Assembly (NCBI GenBank): GCA_900491605.1
Contig: UESW01001666.1
Location: 124,001-188,000 of the forward strand
Source of the DNA: Calamus simplicifolius
Lineage: Eukaryota > Streptophyta > Magnoliopsida > Arecales > Arecaceae
Reading direction: 5' to 3'
Length of the DNA stretch: 64,000 nt
The notes under the pieces were generated by a model. That model was not told the origin of the DNA. It made no database searches and was given only the letters and a program-made list of their open reading frames with translations. A program made the position numbers and the translations under genes. Shown here piece by piece: positions 32,551 to 45,315 of the stretch; position 1 is the first letter of the stretch, and every line of letters starts with the position of its first letter.

Positions 32551-34240
32551 AGCCAAGTCCAGCTATAAGCAATTGGGCATGAAAAGTCAAAGATCTCATT
32601 AGTGTGACAATCACAGGTGTAAAAGGTTATGCTGTCTGACTCACCCTTCAAGGAAAAAAAGGGGGGAAATAATTACTTCACCATTCAAGTTGAATTGTGA
32701 GAACCTAGAAAAAAGTATAAAGAAGTATTTTTGGCTTGTGGAACCATTTCCTTGAGCATGTTTTTCCAATAAGGTATCCAAATAGTTTTAAGTCAAGGCC
32801 AATGAAAAAATTGGACTTTGTTTCAGCTGCCATTCTGTCCAACTCCATCCAAATGGCTCCTTATAGCAAATGTGGATCCTCTGTGCCTGCAAGCACATGA
32901 CATACACAGGACTGGTCCACATGCTGAGCCCTGCAGCACTCTACAGATACAGCATGCAAACCACATCTGATGCAGCACAGAGGGCCTGGTGCACAGACCA
33001 ATCCTGAATGGAGCACATGCCTGGGCACACAGCTAGCACAGAGGATTAAGATTCCCTTGTGGCTAGAATAATCTGGACACTCATCCACAAAAACCAAACC
33101 AAAATCATCAGAAAATTTCTTGTTTCAAACAAACAGAGGTCAAAATATGCAAGGGTAAAGCCTCATTTCCATCTAGCCAATGTTCGAGAAGTACGAAATT
33201 GATAGTCTCATTCCATCCGTCTACTTCAAGTAAGAAAATGAATCTTGGAAAACAATATCTCATATTGTTAAAGGCACACCTAAGACACAAGGTGCAAGGC
33301 GCCAAGGGTTAGATGTTTCATATACTTTAAGGTACGCTTAAGGCATGAGGTATTAGATGCCAAGAGTTAAGTACTTCTTATACCTTACGTGAGATGCTTT
33401 TATCAAATATGTATGTTTTTTATCTGATTTGAAGCACAAGAAAAACATACATTTCTTAATAAGCTATATTTGTAATATATATATATATATTTAAGTCCAT
33501 CATATTTATTGAACTATGTTAATCTTATGATGCATCAACACATACATAATTATTTTCTTTATCCTACTAAAAGGCTAAAAGTTGAAAGACAAAGAGATGG
33601 AACATTGAAAATTATGTTATCATTTAAGAAAGAGAAGGAAAGACAAGGAACTATAAATTTCAACTAAAAAAGATGAGACTTTTCATTGAGTTAAGAGGCT
33701 AAATATATTACAATCATGATTTTTTAATTTTTTTCTATTATAATTATAAATCGTGCTTATATAAATTATTCTGCCATTTATTTTAAAAATATGCCCTTCA
33801 TTTTGTTTAAGTGCATGCTTGCACTTTACGTTTTGCACCTAGGTATGCACCTAGACTCCAAGAACCCTTTACACTTAAGTGGCTTAGATCTTTTAATAAC
33901 ACTGTTAATGGTACAAGATATACACTGTGGAAATCTGTAACAGCAAAAAAAAAAAGAAAAAAAAAACACATGGTGAATGTTCTAAATCCTTAACATTGTG
34001 GTCATAACAGTATAAGACTACCTCTTTTCTTGAGGAAGCAAGAGATGAAAGTATGTCATATATATGCCAACAAAGCACCTCCCAATTTCTACACCTTCCA
34101 AGCAGATATCACATATTAAAATCTTAAGTGAAAAAAAAGCTGGCCCAGATCAGTGGAATTATGAAGCATGATAGTGATATTTTTTTGCAGGACACCATCT
34201 ATGTTTTCCAAAACTTTCGTACCAATAATGACAAAGGAGA
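32551..34240. other. AT-rich intergenic DNA with a possible MITE relic
   Basis: 33267-33903 has AAGGCACACCTAAGACAC at its left and GCACCTAGGTATGCACCTAG near its right, resembling dispersed 'AGGCGCC' repeats of plants, but the arms match poorly. No gene is supported. Confidence 0.4.
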
Positions 34241-34245
34241 GTTTT

Positions 34246-36305
34246 TGTCACGCCCCAGACCCAATGTGGGATCCAGGGGTGGCAACCCGCCGCATGCCTG
34301 GCATGCAAGGCGTCCTATAACAATCCAATTTATTCAAGGAAGGATAATACCGCTATGTCATTCAAAGTCAAATATTTTAGTACAAGCCATAATTATGAGT
34401 TTTGGGCTATATGCTCATTATACATAAATCAATGGGGTTACAACAAAATGTTGGATCTTAATTTCCTCTGATAGAAGTCCAACTACCCCAAATTTCATTC
34501 TTCAGTCTTGTGGCTCTGAAAAACATTGTGAGATTTATATGAGCTCACACTCAATAAGTAAGCCTACCATCATGTAAAATAATCATTTCAAGATATTACC
34601 AAATCACATTTTCATGTATAAAACTTCCAATTTCAAATACATTCATCATGTTATCAAAACATGCATGTCATCAGCTCAAATAATTTTGGAAGCTTAATTA
34701 TACAATAAATGCCGAAATATGCAATGTAAACAAACCCACTGTATTCATATTATTATTTCTTATGTGTCCCACGGCCCTACAACACCCATCTGGTGTATCA
34801 CTCTTTAATGTCCCCTAAGAGAAGGGTCCTGATACCAGCGTTATGCCATATATCATAATCAATCACAACACATCCTCTAGATGTGTGTGCGTTATGCTAT
34901 ATATTAATCACATCACATCCTCTAGATGTGTGTCCTCCACATATCTTTTCCTGTGAGATGGGTCCCGTATCCCTTGGCATTTCACATCGTTTCACATCAT
35001 ATAAGAACCGTGGCGACACATATCATATATTTGCATGTAGCACATCATGCATCATCATGAGCATAAGCTCCTCATATCACATATACAGTGGTTTGTACAT
35101 TCATAGCATAAAAACATCAATAATACCAGTATATTTTGCAAAGCCAAAATAATCACATCATTCAATTTTTGCACATTTATAATCCATTACTTTGCAAAAT
35201 ATTAGTAATCACATATAATTATAACAGATACCCAATTGTATAACAAAATTTCATTTTGTCTCATTTTTTTTAAATAATGCAATATATCAATATAGCATTT
35301 AAATACATAATTTTTATATTCTAATATATTATAAAAATTATAATAAATGGCTTACTTACTTCAGTACGCTAATCCCAAACTGTAAATCAGCTATGTGAAC
35401 ATCTGGTTACCTACAGCATTAATTTATAATTAAATCTTTAAAAATTGAAATAATAAAGCATCCCCTAAGGTCTACCCAGTTTAATCCTGGGTCCAACTTT
35501 GGGCTCGAATATCTCCCAATATATAAGCCCGAATGAAAAAATAAAAATCCCGAGAAACTAGAATCAACGCCGAATCGGGCCATATTTTTATTTCTCCATT
35601 TCCGACCCAATACAGGGCCCAAAATGCAGCCCAAAACAGCTCGTGAGTCGGCCCAATAGGGCCCAACGTGGACAGCCAAGCCGGCCCATGCCCTCTTCTT
35701 CCCCACCTCCTCCCCTGTTTCACCCGAAATAGGGGGGAGTCGTGCCGGCAGCTAGGGCCGCCGCCGGCCAATCCATGGGCAGCTCGGTCGCCGGCGACGG
35801 GCCAAAGTCGGCCCGCCGCGGCCGCCTCCCTCTCTTTCTCCCTCTATTTCTCTCCTCTCTCGATCGTCCGCGCTTGGAACCGTGCCGGTGGCACGGCTGG
35901 CCACCACGACCGGCCGGACCCTCACCGGACAGTCGCCTGCCGCCGGTGAGGTCCCCTGCCCGCCGCCCAGGCCCAGCGAGGCGACGACACTCCGCCGGGC
36001 CCGAACCAAGCTGTGAACCGGCTTGGTTCCATCCTCCTCTCTCTCTCTTTCTCTCATTCTCTCTCTGATTCTCTCTTTCTCTTACCTGATGGCCGGCACC
36101 TGGGGAAGGAATAGAGGAGGGGTGCTCCCTCCCTCCTTAAATCGTGCGAAGGGGCGCGTCGGCGCCCCCTTTCTTTGACTGGCTACGGTGCCCCCTCCGC
36201 CGCGGCTGTCAACAATGGCGGAGGAAGGGGCGGTGCCTCCCTTCCTCCGTCAACAAAGGCAGATCCTCACATGATGAGGATCTGTAGTTGGAACAGGGGC
36301 TCACA
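34246..36305 (-). repeat. 3' LTR of the Tekay element
   Basis: 2060 bp. AT-rich in its first two thirds. A GC-rich last third (35,600-36,240) contains long but meaningless open frames on both strands and a CT-rich tract at 36034-36085. Confidence 0.95.
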
Positions 36306-36411
36306 TTATCCCCTCCTTATAAAAATTTTGGCCTCGAAATTGGTGTACTTCAAATAACATTTAGAATCCAAAGCTTTATCATATGATTAATCTTCTTTCC
36401 AATTACATATG

Positions 36412-39400
36412 CTATGTTACAAACAATTGAGGATATTTCTCTTTAATTTCCTCCTCAAGCTCCCAAGTAGCTTTCCTCTCAGAATGGTTACTCCACTGAA
36501 CCTTAACATAGGGAATGCTACGCCGTCTTAAAACTTGATCCTTGCGGTCCACAATACGCACAGGATGCTCCTCATATGTTAGATCCTTCCTTAACTGCAT
36601 GGGCTCAAATTCTATCACATGGCTGGGGTCAGAAACGTACCTCCTCAACATGGATACATGAAATACATTGTGTACCCCAGAGAGTACCGAAGGTAATGCC
36701 AGGCTATAAGCCACCTCCCCTACTTTGCTCAGAATCTCAAATGGCCCAATGTATCGTGGACTCAATTTACCTCTAATCCAAATCTCATCACATTTTTGGT
36801 TGGTGATATCTTCAGAAAGACATGATCTCTAACCTGAAATTCTAGCTCCCTTCTTCTCACATCAGCATAGCTCTTTTGTCGGCTCTGAACTGTGCGGAGT
36901 CGTCCCTTGATCAGTTGCACCTTCTTTACTGTCTGTCGAATCAGCTCAGGGCCCAATAATTTTCTCTCACATCATCCCAACATAAGGGAGATCTGCACTT
37001 TCTACCATACAAAGCCTCAAACGGAGCCATCTGGATACTGGCTTGGTAGCTGTTATTGTAAGCAAATTCCACTAAAGATAAGTGGTTGTCCCAAGCACCA
37101 CCCAAGTCCATCACATAGGCTCGCAGCATGTCCTTCAGGGTCTGTATGGTTCTCTCAGACTGCCCATCTGTCTGAGGATGGAAGGTTGCTGAAGTTCAAT
37201 TTGGTCCCCAGAGCTCTATGAAGACTCTTCCAGAATTGTGACACAAACCTAGTATCCCGATCTGATACAATAGATACGGGAATACCATGAAGCCTCACAA
37301 TTTGCTCAATATACATGATGGCCAATCTCTCACTGGAAATCCCAACTCTGAATGGCAGAAAATGGGCTGACTTCGTCAATCTGTCTACAATGACCCATAC
37401 CGCATCATTGCTCCTAGGGGTCTTAGGTAGACCAGTCACGAAGTCCATAGTGATCTTCTTCCATTTCCATTGTGGAATCATCAGAGATGAAGGGTCCCAC
37501 AGGCCTTTGATGCTCAGCCTTCACTTGTTGACATACCAAACATTTGGCTACATACTGAGCAATCTCTCTTCATTCCCTTCCACCAAAAGTTTTCCTTTAG
37601 GTCTTTGTACATCTTGGTACCTCCTGGATGCACCATATAAGGAGAATAGTGGGCCTCCTTCAGAATCTCTGCTCTTAGTTCCTCCATATTTGGCACACAG
37701 AGCCTATCATCAAATCTCAGGGATCCATCATCCATTATAGCAAATTCATTTTGAACCCCTGACTTCACAGCTTCTTTAATCCTTTGCAGGTCCAAGTCTT
37801 CTTTCTGGGAGAACTTGATCCTGTCTAACAGAGTTGGTTGGAGTACAAGTGCTGCCACAAGCCCATCGGACCGTTGTACTCGCAATCCAACCTCCAGCTT
37901 CTCAAGATCCCTCTGGATGTGAGGCTGAGAAGTGATCATAGAAGCTAACTCCGAGAGGACTTCCTACTCAAGGCATCAGCTACCACATTGGCCTTCCCTA
38001 GGTGATAGTGCAGGTTCAGTCATAATCTTTTAGTAGCTCATCCACATCCTTTGCCTTAAATTTAACTCTTTCTGAGTGAAGATGTACTTCAGACTTTTGT
38101 GGTATGTGTACACATCACATGCCTCTCCATATAGATAATGCCGCCAGATCTTCAAGGTAAAAATCACAGCGGCCAACTCCAGCCATGAGTTGGATAATTT
38201 TGCTCGTATGGCTTTAGCTGTCTGGAGGCATAAGCTATCACCTTCTCATTTTGCATCAGAACACATCCCAATCCCTTCGAGAAGCATCCGTGTATAGAGT
38301 GAATCCTCCAGATCCTGACGGAAGGGTAAGGATGGGGGCTGACACTAGGCGTTATTTCAGCTCCTGGAAACTTCTCTCACACTCCTCAGTCCAGTCAAAC
38401 TTTGCTTGCTTTTGGGTCAAGCGAGTCAGGGTAGAGCAATGCGAGAAAAGCCCTCCACGAATCTGCGATAATACCCAGCCAGCCCCACAAAGCTTCTGAC
38501 TTCAGATACATTGGAAGGTCGACTCCAGTTTACAACTGCCTCAATCTTCTTTGGGTCCACAGTTATGCCATTTTTAGATATTACATGACCCAAGAATGAT
38601 ACTTGGCTCAACCAGAAGTCACACTTATGCAACTTGGCATAAAGCTTTTTCTCCCGAAGAGTTTGCAGAACAATCTTCAGGTGGTCCACATGCTCCTCCT
38701 AGCTTTTAGAATACACCAGGATGTCATCAATGAACACCACAAACTGGTCCAGGTATGGCTTAAAGATTATGTTCATCAAGTCCATGAATGCTGCCGGGGC
38801 ATTAGTTAACCCAAACGGCATCACCAAGAACTCGTAGTGGCCATACCTAGTCCTGAATGCTGTCTTAGGCACATCTCCAGCCTTGACCTTGAGTTGATGG
38901 TATCTGACCGAAGATCAATCTTCGAGAATACCCGAGCTCCTTGGAGTTGATCGAATAGATCATCAATCCTCGGCAAGGGATACTTGTTCCGCACTGTTAC
39001 CTTATTGATTTCTTGGTAATCAATGCAGAGCCGAAGACTTCCATCTTTCTTTTTGATAAATAATACTTGAGCACCCCAAGGAGAGACACTCGGTCTGATA
39101 AATCCCTGGTCTAGGAGCTTCTGCAATTGGCTCTTCAACTCTTTTAGCTCAGCTGGGGCCTTAGATATAGGTCCAGTGCCAGGGGCCAAATCAATGGTGA
39201 ACTCAACTTCTGGTCTGGAGGCAATTCGGTCAAATCATCCGGAAGACGTCAGGAAACTCCATAGCCACTGGAATATTCTTTAACTTGACCTCTTCCTGCT
39301 GAAGGTCCTTGACTATAGCAAGAAACCCTTGGCCACCTTTCTTCAAATATTTGGCAGCCTGCAGTGCTGATACAAACACTGAGGCCAGGTGCTCCTGGCT

Positions 39401-39745
39401 TCCAGTAAAACTGAATTCAGGTTGATTAGGGATTTTGAAGTCACCATTTTCCTGAAACAGTCTACCAAGCATGATAGGAGGCCAACCAGTCCATCCCAAG
39501 GATAACATCAAAGGACTTCAGTGGAAGGACGATTAGATCAGCCTTCAACTTTTTATCCTTCAAATTGATCAGGCAAGATTTGCATACTGACTCCACCCTC
39601 ATAACATCTCCATTTGGGAATGCAATGTGTAACTCTTGATCTAGAGGAACGGGTGTCAACGATGCATTATTGGCAAGGTAAGCATCAGATATAAACGAAT
39701 GCATGCACCCGGATCTACTAAAGTCTGAGCATAAGTGTTACCTAC
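36412..39745 (-). pseudogene. Tekay element pol remnant (PR-RT-RNH-INT-chromodomain)
   Basis: On the - strand. Protease from 39745 (LVDPGA, then after a 1-nt frame change HSFISDAYL; ending VILGMDWLASY). RT at 39189-38430 with FIKKKDGSLRLCIDYQEINK and FVVFIDDILVYS (about 38725-38745), followed by a TAG. RNase H at 38400-37950, fragmented. Integrase zinc part near 37640-37520 (HYSPYMVHPGGTKMY) with a frameshift, and core MDFVTGLPKT...DAVWVIVDRLTKSAHF...VSDRDTRF (37470-37220) then FAYNNSYQASIQMAPFEALYGRKC. The C terminus has HNVFHVSMLRRY and a chromodomain (VDRKDQVLRRRSIPYVKVQW...ATWELEEEI, about 36550-36425) that in this family targets integration to chromatin. Confidence 0.9.
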
Positions 39746-39891
39746 TTTAATTGTCCATGATCACAAGTTTAGATTGTCTTAGATGTCATATTGTTGATCC
39801 TATTTATCATTCATGATCAATGCATTATATCGCATATAACAAAATAATCTTAAAGGAGTACTTAATAATAGGTATACCTGCCACAATGGAG

Positions 39892-41027
39892 TTAGAAGCG
39901 GCAGCATCCCGTTGGGTGAGGGTGAAGACCCTTCCCTGGGTCCTCGACTGCTGCTACTGGTTCATCCCAGATTTGGAGAAGGCAGCTGATCTCTCCGAAG
40001 GGAACAAGTGGCCATCTTGTGATCCACTTTCCCACATATGAAGCAGGCACCTCTCGGCCCATGGCACTGCTTGCCCGGGTGGAAGTTCCCGCAGTGAGGG
40101 CATCGGGTCTCCTTACCCTTCGGTCCTGAGGGGGCTGGTATGTATCTTTCTTCTTAGCCTGCCCCGAAGACTGGCCCGAAGGAGACCCCTTCCTCTTCTC
40201 TTTAGCTCCCACTCCTTCTGGTTCCTATTCATGTCTCTTTCGATCACCAGGGCTTTACTCACCACAGCACAATATGTGGAAGTTCAAATGCATTGACTGC
40301 TTGCCTCAATTTGGGTCGCAGTCCTTCAGTGAACCTGGTGATCTTGGCTCTCTCAGTGGTCACTATTTCCGGAGCAAACCGGGCTAGCCTAGTGAACTCG
40401 GCTTCGTACTGGGCCACAGAGAGTTCTTTTGCTCCAGCTCCAGAAACTCAGACTCCATCTGTCTTTGCACACTACGGGAAGTATTTATTGAAAAAGACCT
40501 CCTTGAACTCCCTCCAGGAAACAGCCTGTCCACCAATCGCTGCTCCATATGCAACCACCAATCATATGCCTCCCCTTGAAGGAGGTAGGTGACAAATCTA
40601 ATCCGCTCCTCCTGGCTACCATGGGCCATGAAGGCCTTCTCCATCTCCCTCATCCACCCCTCAGCATCAGCGGGGTTGGTGGATCCAGAGAAGGGAGCAA
40701 GGGCTAAGCTCTTAAACTCAGCAAAGCTCCGACCTCCTCCTTGCCAGGTTGCGGCGGAGCGGGCTGGACTGGTGGTTCAGGTTCGACTCGCGGGTTTTGC
40801 GGAGTAGGAGGGACGGGCTGAGCAGGCACCACTTGCTGGATCTGCTGCTGCATAGCCTGCACCATTTCCACAAGGACCTGAAGTATCTCAGTCTGGCGTT
40901 GTTGCTGGCCATTGCCAGCCACATTAATGGAACCAGAACCTCCAGAAGTTTGCTGGCCTCCCTGCTGGCCAGAGTCACCAGCCTGGGAACCTCCAACTTG
41001 TCGCATACTTCTGGTGTGACGAGGCAT
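39892..41027 (-). pseudogene. Tekay element gag remnant
   Basis: Begins MPRHTRSMRQVGG (41027), with a Gln-rich stretch (EMVQAMQQQIQQ). It continues with the capsid segment MREMEKAFMAHGSQEERIRF...GEAYDWWLHMEQRL (40653-40540) and ends with a CCHC zinc knuckle, CFICGKVDHKMATC (about 40053-40012). Frame changes near 40700 and 40230 break it. Gag forms the virus-like particle in which reverse transcription takes place. Confidence 0.85.
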
Positions 41028-41208
41028 GATTATTCCCTGACAAGTTTGGTTCCAATCAATATCTTTACAAACCCCTAAGTTTTCAAAACATATTTATTTA
41101 AAAAAATCTTCTTAGAGTTGTACCCTCCCAGTGTCATCCTACTGTTTTGCCTAGTGTCATCTTATGTTTGTTCCTAAGGTCAAACATAGGCTCTGATACC
41201 ACAAAAGC

Positions 41209-43333
41209 TGTCACGCCCCAGACCCAATATGGGATCCAGGGGTGGCAACCCGCCGCATGCCTGGCATGCAAGGCATCCTGTAACAATCCAATTTATTTAA
41301 GAAGGATAATACCGCTATGTCATTCAAAGTCAAATATTTTAGTACAAGCCATAATTATGAGTTTTGGCTATATACCCATTATACATAAATCAATGGGGTT
41401 ACAACAAAATGTTGGATCTTAATTTCCTCTGATAGAAGCTCCAACTACCCCAAATCCTATTCTTCAGTCTTGTGGCTCTGAAAAACATGTGAGATTTATA
41501 TGAGCTCACACTCAATAAGTAAGCCTACCATCATGTAAAATAATCATTTCATCATTTCAAGATATTACCAAAACACATTTTATGTATAAAACTTCCAATT
41601 TCAAATACATTCATCATGTTATCAAAACATGCATGTCATCAGCTCAAATAATTTTGGAAGCTTAATTATACAATAAATGCCGAAATATGCAATGTAAACA
41701 AACCCACTGTATTCATATTATTATTTTCTTATGTGTCCACGGCCCTACAACACCCATCTGGTGTATCACTCTTTAATGTCCCCTAAGAGGAAGGGTCCTA
41801 ATACCAGCGTTATGCCATATATCATAATTAATCACAACACATCCTTTAGATGTGTGTGCATTATGCCATATATTAATCACATCACATCCTCTAGATGTGT
41901 GTCCTCCACATATCTTTTTCTGTGGAGGTGGGTCCCGTATTCCTTGGCATTTCACATCATTTCACATCATATGAGAACCGGGCGACACATATCATCATCA
42001 TATTTGTATGTAGCACATCATGCATCATCATGAGCATAAGCTCCTCATATCACATATACAGTGGTTTGTACATTCATAGCATAAAAATACATCAATAATA
42101 CCAGTATATTTTACAAAGCCAAAATAATCACATCATTCAATTTTTGCACATTTATAATCCATTACTTTGCAAAATATTAGCAATCACATATAATTATAAT
42201 AGATACCCAATTGTATAACAAAATTTCATTTTGTCTCTTTTTTTTTAAATAATGCAATATATATCAATATAGCATTTAAATACATAATTTTATATTCTAA
42301 TATTATAAAAATTATAATAAATGACTTACTTACCTTAGTACGCTAATCTTAAACTATAAATCAGCTATGTGGACATCTGGTTACCTACAGCATTAATTTC
42401 CACAATTAAATCTTTAAAAATTGAAATAATAAAGCATTCCCTAAGGTCTACCCAGTCTAATCCTGGGCCCAACTTTGGGCTCGAATATCTCCCAATATAT
42501 AAGCCCGAATGAGGAAATAAAAATATTCGGAGAAACTAGAATCAACGCTGAATCGGCCATATTTTTATTTCTCCATTCCCGGCCCAATACGGGGCCCAAA
42601 ATATAGCCCCAAAATAGCTCGTGAGTCGGCCCAATAGGGCCCAACGTGGGACGGCCCAAGCCGGCCCACGCCCTCTTCTTCCCCACTCCCTCCCCTGTTT
42701 CACCCGAAACAGGGGGGAGTTGTGCGGCAGCCAGGGCCGCCGCCGGCCAATCCATGGGCAGCTCGGCCGCCGGCGACCGGGCCAAAGCCGGCCGCCGCCG
42801 CCGCCTCCCTCTCCCTCTCTTTCTCCCTCTATTTTCTCCTTCTCTCTCTCTCGATCGTCCACGGCTCGGAACTGTGCCGGTGGCACGGCCGGCCACCACG
42901 GCCGGCCGGACCCTCACCGGACGGTCGCCCGCCGCGGTGAGGTCCCCTGGCTGCCGCACAGGTCCAGCAGGCGACGGCCACTCCGCCAGGCCCGAACCAA
43001 GCCATGAACCGGCTTGATTCCATCCTCTGTCTCTCTGTTTTCTCTCATTCTCTCTCTGATTCTCTCTCTCCCTCTTACCTGATGGCCGGCATCGGGGGAA
43101 GGAGAATGGTGAAGGAGGGGTGCTCCCCCCTCCTTAAATCGTGGCAAGGGGAGGGTTAGTCCCTCCCTGTGCTCATGTGAAGGGGGCTCGGCGCCCCCTT
43201 TCTTTGACTGCTGCGGCGCCCCCTCCGCCGCGGCTGTCAACAATGGCGAAGGAAGGGGCGGCGCCTCCCTTCCTCCGTCAACAAAGGCAGATCCTCACCA
43301 TGTGAGGATCCGCAGCTGAAACAGGGGCTCACA
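41209..43333 (-). repeat. 5' LTR of the Tekay element
   Basis: 2125 bp, collinear with the LTR at 34246 and visibly similar along its length, with small indels. Flanked on the outside by GTTTT (43334-43338). Confidence 0.95.
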
Positions 43334-43338
43334 GTTTT

Positions 43339-43786
43339 CAATGATTACAACCCTAAAAGATATTAAGGAACTAAAAACTTGATCTCAATAAACAGCTTCT
43401 CCAATAATAACAGATATTGAGACTTTCCACTACTGCAAGACATGGAGACATAAGGATAAAACCAAATCAAAGACTTCCAGTCAATTAAGAATTGTGTGAG
43501 GTGCTGCACAACATTGATGCAACAAATGAATTGTGATATCAATTGACAGTTGCTTGCCCGCTAGGTGACATGGAACAATGCATGGCCAAACAATATGATA
43601 CCTGTCAAGAGTAGCTCGTTCTTCTCTGTTTTCAACAGAAGCCTAAAACCCAAAGTGAGATTATACATAAATCCTATCTCTTATCAGCTCCTAAATAATT
43701 TATGAGCCGCGCCAAATTTAAGCTCTCTGTTCTCCTAGACAAAATTTGAAGAGCTGCAAGACTAGCTCAAACAGAAGATCTCATCA
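43339..43786. other. 3' flank of the PORR gene
   Basis: AT-rich host sequence between the Tekay insertion and the PORR stop codon, expected to hold the gene's 3' UTR. AATAA-like words are present, but no specific poly(A) site can be assigned. Confidence 0.5.
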
Positions 43787-45136
43787 TCATGGTTTTCCTA
43801 CTCCTGACAGGCTGAGATATTCCACCTTGAGGCAAACTATTCCCTTGGGCAACAGATGATTACTGTGCCCATCTTCATCATCACTTTCCTCTTCTTCTGT
43901 ATCAACATCCACCGATAACCCATCCTCCTCCTCCTCCTCCTCCTCATAATCATCTTCCTCCTCCTCTTCCTCTTCCATTTTATAATCATCTGTAGCCTGT
44001 GGACCACTCCTTTTGTTTTCTCACCCTTGCGTTTGCCACCAATCTCCTTGCCCTTGTGCATGAGGTGAATGTATTGATACCTCAATCCCATCAGGGGGTG
44101 CTTTTCGACCAACAAATCCCTCCTATACGCCTCCCGGAGGACAACAGTCTGCGTCCTGAGCTTATTCGATACATAGAAAATGCCGGGTGGTGCGCAATCA
44201 CCTTCCTGATTCCCGGCGGCAGCCCGAGATGCTGCCCAAGAACAATCAAATTCTCTTTCTCGGTCTTCTTAGGAACAAGCAAGTGGAGAACCTCATGGAG
44301 CACGCCCACGGTCCACTTCTCAGCAAAATCGCTCCTTGGCGCGAGGTGAGACCCGTCCTCATAGGGCGAGATATAGGGGAGCTTTTGCCACTCGTCCAGC
44401 CACTTCCTCACCTTCTTCTCCAGCTCGAAGCCCCGAGGGAACTGGAGCGGAAAGGCGAGCGGCATGCCCTTCTTGTACCCGCCGGTCCTCATCGCGTACC
44501 GCTCCATGGCCGACACGGCGAGGTCCTTGATGTAACATACGAGCTCGAGATCGAGGGCGCCGGAGCCGCCGGCGGCGGACGAGGGGACGATCTGGAAGTA
44601 GTCGGGGTAGTCGGGGAGGAGGGAGCGGGGTAGTCGCGAGGGAGGCCGAGGTCCCAGCGTAGGCGGTCGACGAGGTGGAGTGGGAGGCGACGGCGGGGAG
44701 CGAGCATGAGGAGACGGAGGAGGCGCTCGGCGGTTTCATCGCGGCAGGAGGCGAATGCGCGCTGCTCCTCGTCGTGGATGCGGAGGAGCTCCGGCGTGGG
44801 GCGGATGACCGGCCGGGGAGGGGCGGCGGACGGTGGAGGAAGCTCTTCGAAGAAGGCGGCGGGGAAGAGGCGGATGAAGCGGATGGCGCGGAAGGGGAGG
44901 GCGAGGTCGGCGCGGCGGGCGGCGATGGTGGCGAGGGGGAGGGAGGGGGAGGAGGAGGAGAGGACGAGGTCTTTGAGGGCGTGGAAGGGCTGGAGGTGCT
45001 TCTCCTTCTCCACGGCGTGGTCCAGGCCGCGGTCGCGGACCCACTTCACCCGGGCATCCACGAAGGTGCGGCTCTGCAGGGGCCCCGGCGGCCACCGGAG
45101 GTGGCGGCGGAGGGCCGACGGGAGCGGCGGCGGCAT
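43787..45136 (-). CDS. PORR-domain protein (plant organelle RNA recognition; WTF1/RPD1-like), three 1-nt homopolymer deletions
   Basis: PORR proteins bind RNA in chloroplasts or mitochondria and promote group II intron splicing. The gene is intronless, 1350 nt, equivalent to about 450 codons. An Arg/Pro-rich N terminus (MPPPLPSALRRHLRWPPG) fits an organelle transit peptide. The PORR domain begins FVDARVKWVRDRGLDHAVEKE and continues FRAIRFIRLFPAAFFEE, AERLLRLLMLAPRRRLPL and DRLRWDLGLPRDY. After a frame change it continues LLPDYPDYFQIVP, AMERYAMRTGGYKKGMPLAFPLQFPRGF-type sequence, then IFYVSNKLRTQTVVLREAY and LVEKHPLMGLRYQYIHLMHKG, and an acidic Glu/Asp tail ending GVGKP (TGA at 43787-43789). 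The three frame changes are in the G-run 44627-44630, the G-run 44185-44187 and the T-runs 44011-44019; each is one missing base. The high GC content contrasts with its neighbours, as is usual in grasses and some other monocots. I chose the ATG at 45134-45136 because the reading frame and upstream telo-box fit. Confidence 0.85.
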
Positions 45137-45144
45137 CTGGATGA

Positions 45145-45152
45145 TAGGGTTT
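45145..45152 (-). promoter_or_regulatory. Telo-box (AAACCCTA) upstream of the PORR gene
   Basis: AAACCCTA lies 8 bp upstream of the chosen ATG on the - strand. Such elements are common in the 5' regions of plant genes for ribosomal, organellar and growth-linked proteins. Only 174 bp separate the ATG from the retroelement duplication at 45311, so most of the native promoter has been displaced. Confidence 0.5.
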
Positions 45153-45315
45153 GCCTTCCGTGCTATCCGACAGAGGCCTGCGGTGGGTTTTACAAGGGTT
45201 TTTTTTCTTCCATAAGATGTTATGTTGTGAGCCGGACGTTGCCATTAGATTGATTGTTGGGTTTTAGTTTTGTTATGTGTCAGAACCGAGGTCAAACTAA
45301 ATTTCAAATGGTTAA

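Larger units (their letters stand above)
34246..43333 (-). mobile_element. Ty3/gypsy chromovirus, Tekay/Del lineage, decayed, TSD GTTTT
   Basis: LTRs 34246-36305 and 41209-43333 both read TGTCACGCCCCAGACCC...GGGGCTCACA on the + strand. They are flanked by a perfect 5-bp duplication, GTTTT, at 34241-34245 and 43334-43338. The initiator-Met tRNA primer site TGGTATCAGAGCC lies on the - strand at about 41188-41200, beside the 5' LTR. Coding order on the - strand is gag, protease, RT, RNase H, integrase, chromodomain. The chromodomain and TGTGAGCC.../...GGGGCGTGACA termini fit the Tekay/Del clade. Several frameshifts make it inactive. Confidence 0.95.

Noticed and set aside
32861..33097. Cysteine-rich 78-codon frame on the - strand
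   Set aside because: It spans a local inverted repeat (ATCCTCTGTGC at 32876 and GCACAGAGGAT at 33036). No signal peptide, intron or family pattern supports a secreted Cys-rich peptide.
35419..36068. Several overlapping 90-108 codon frames in GC-rich DNA (and their counterparts at 42441-43243)
   Set aside because: They lie inside both LTRs of the Tekay element, overlap on both strands and differ by frameshifts between the two LTRs.
44489..45253. 170-190 codon frames on the + strand opposite the PORR gene
   Set aside because: These are shadows of GC-rich coding sequence. The - strand carries the recognisable PORR domain.
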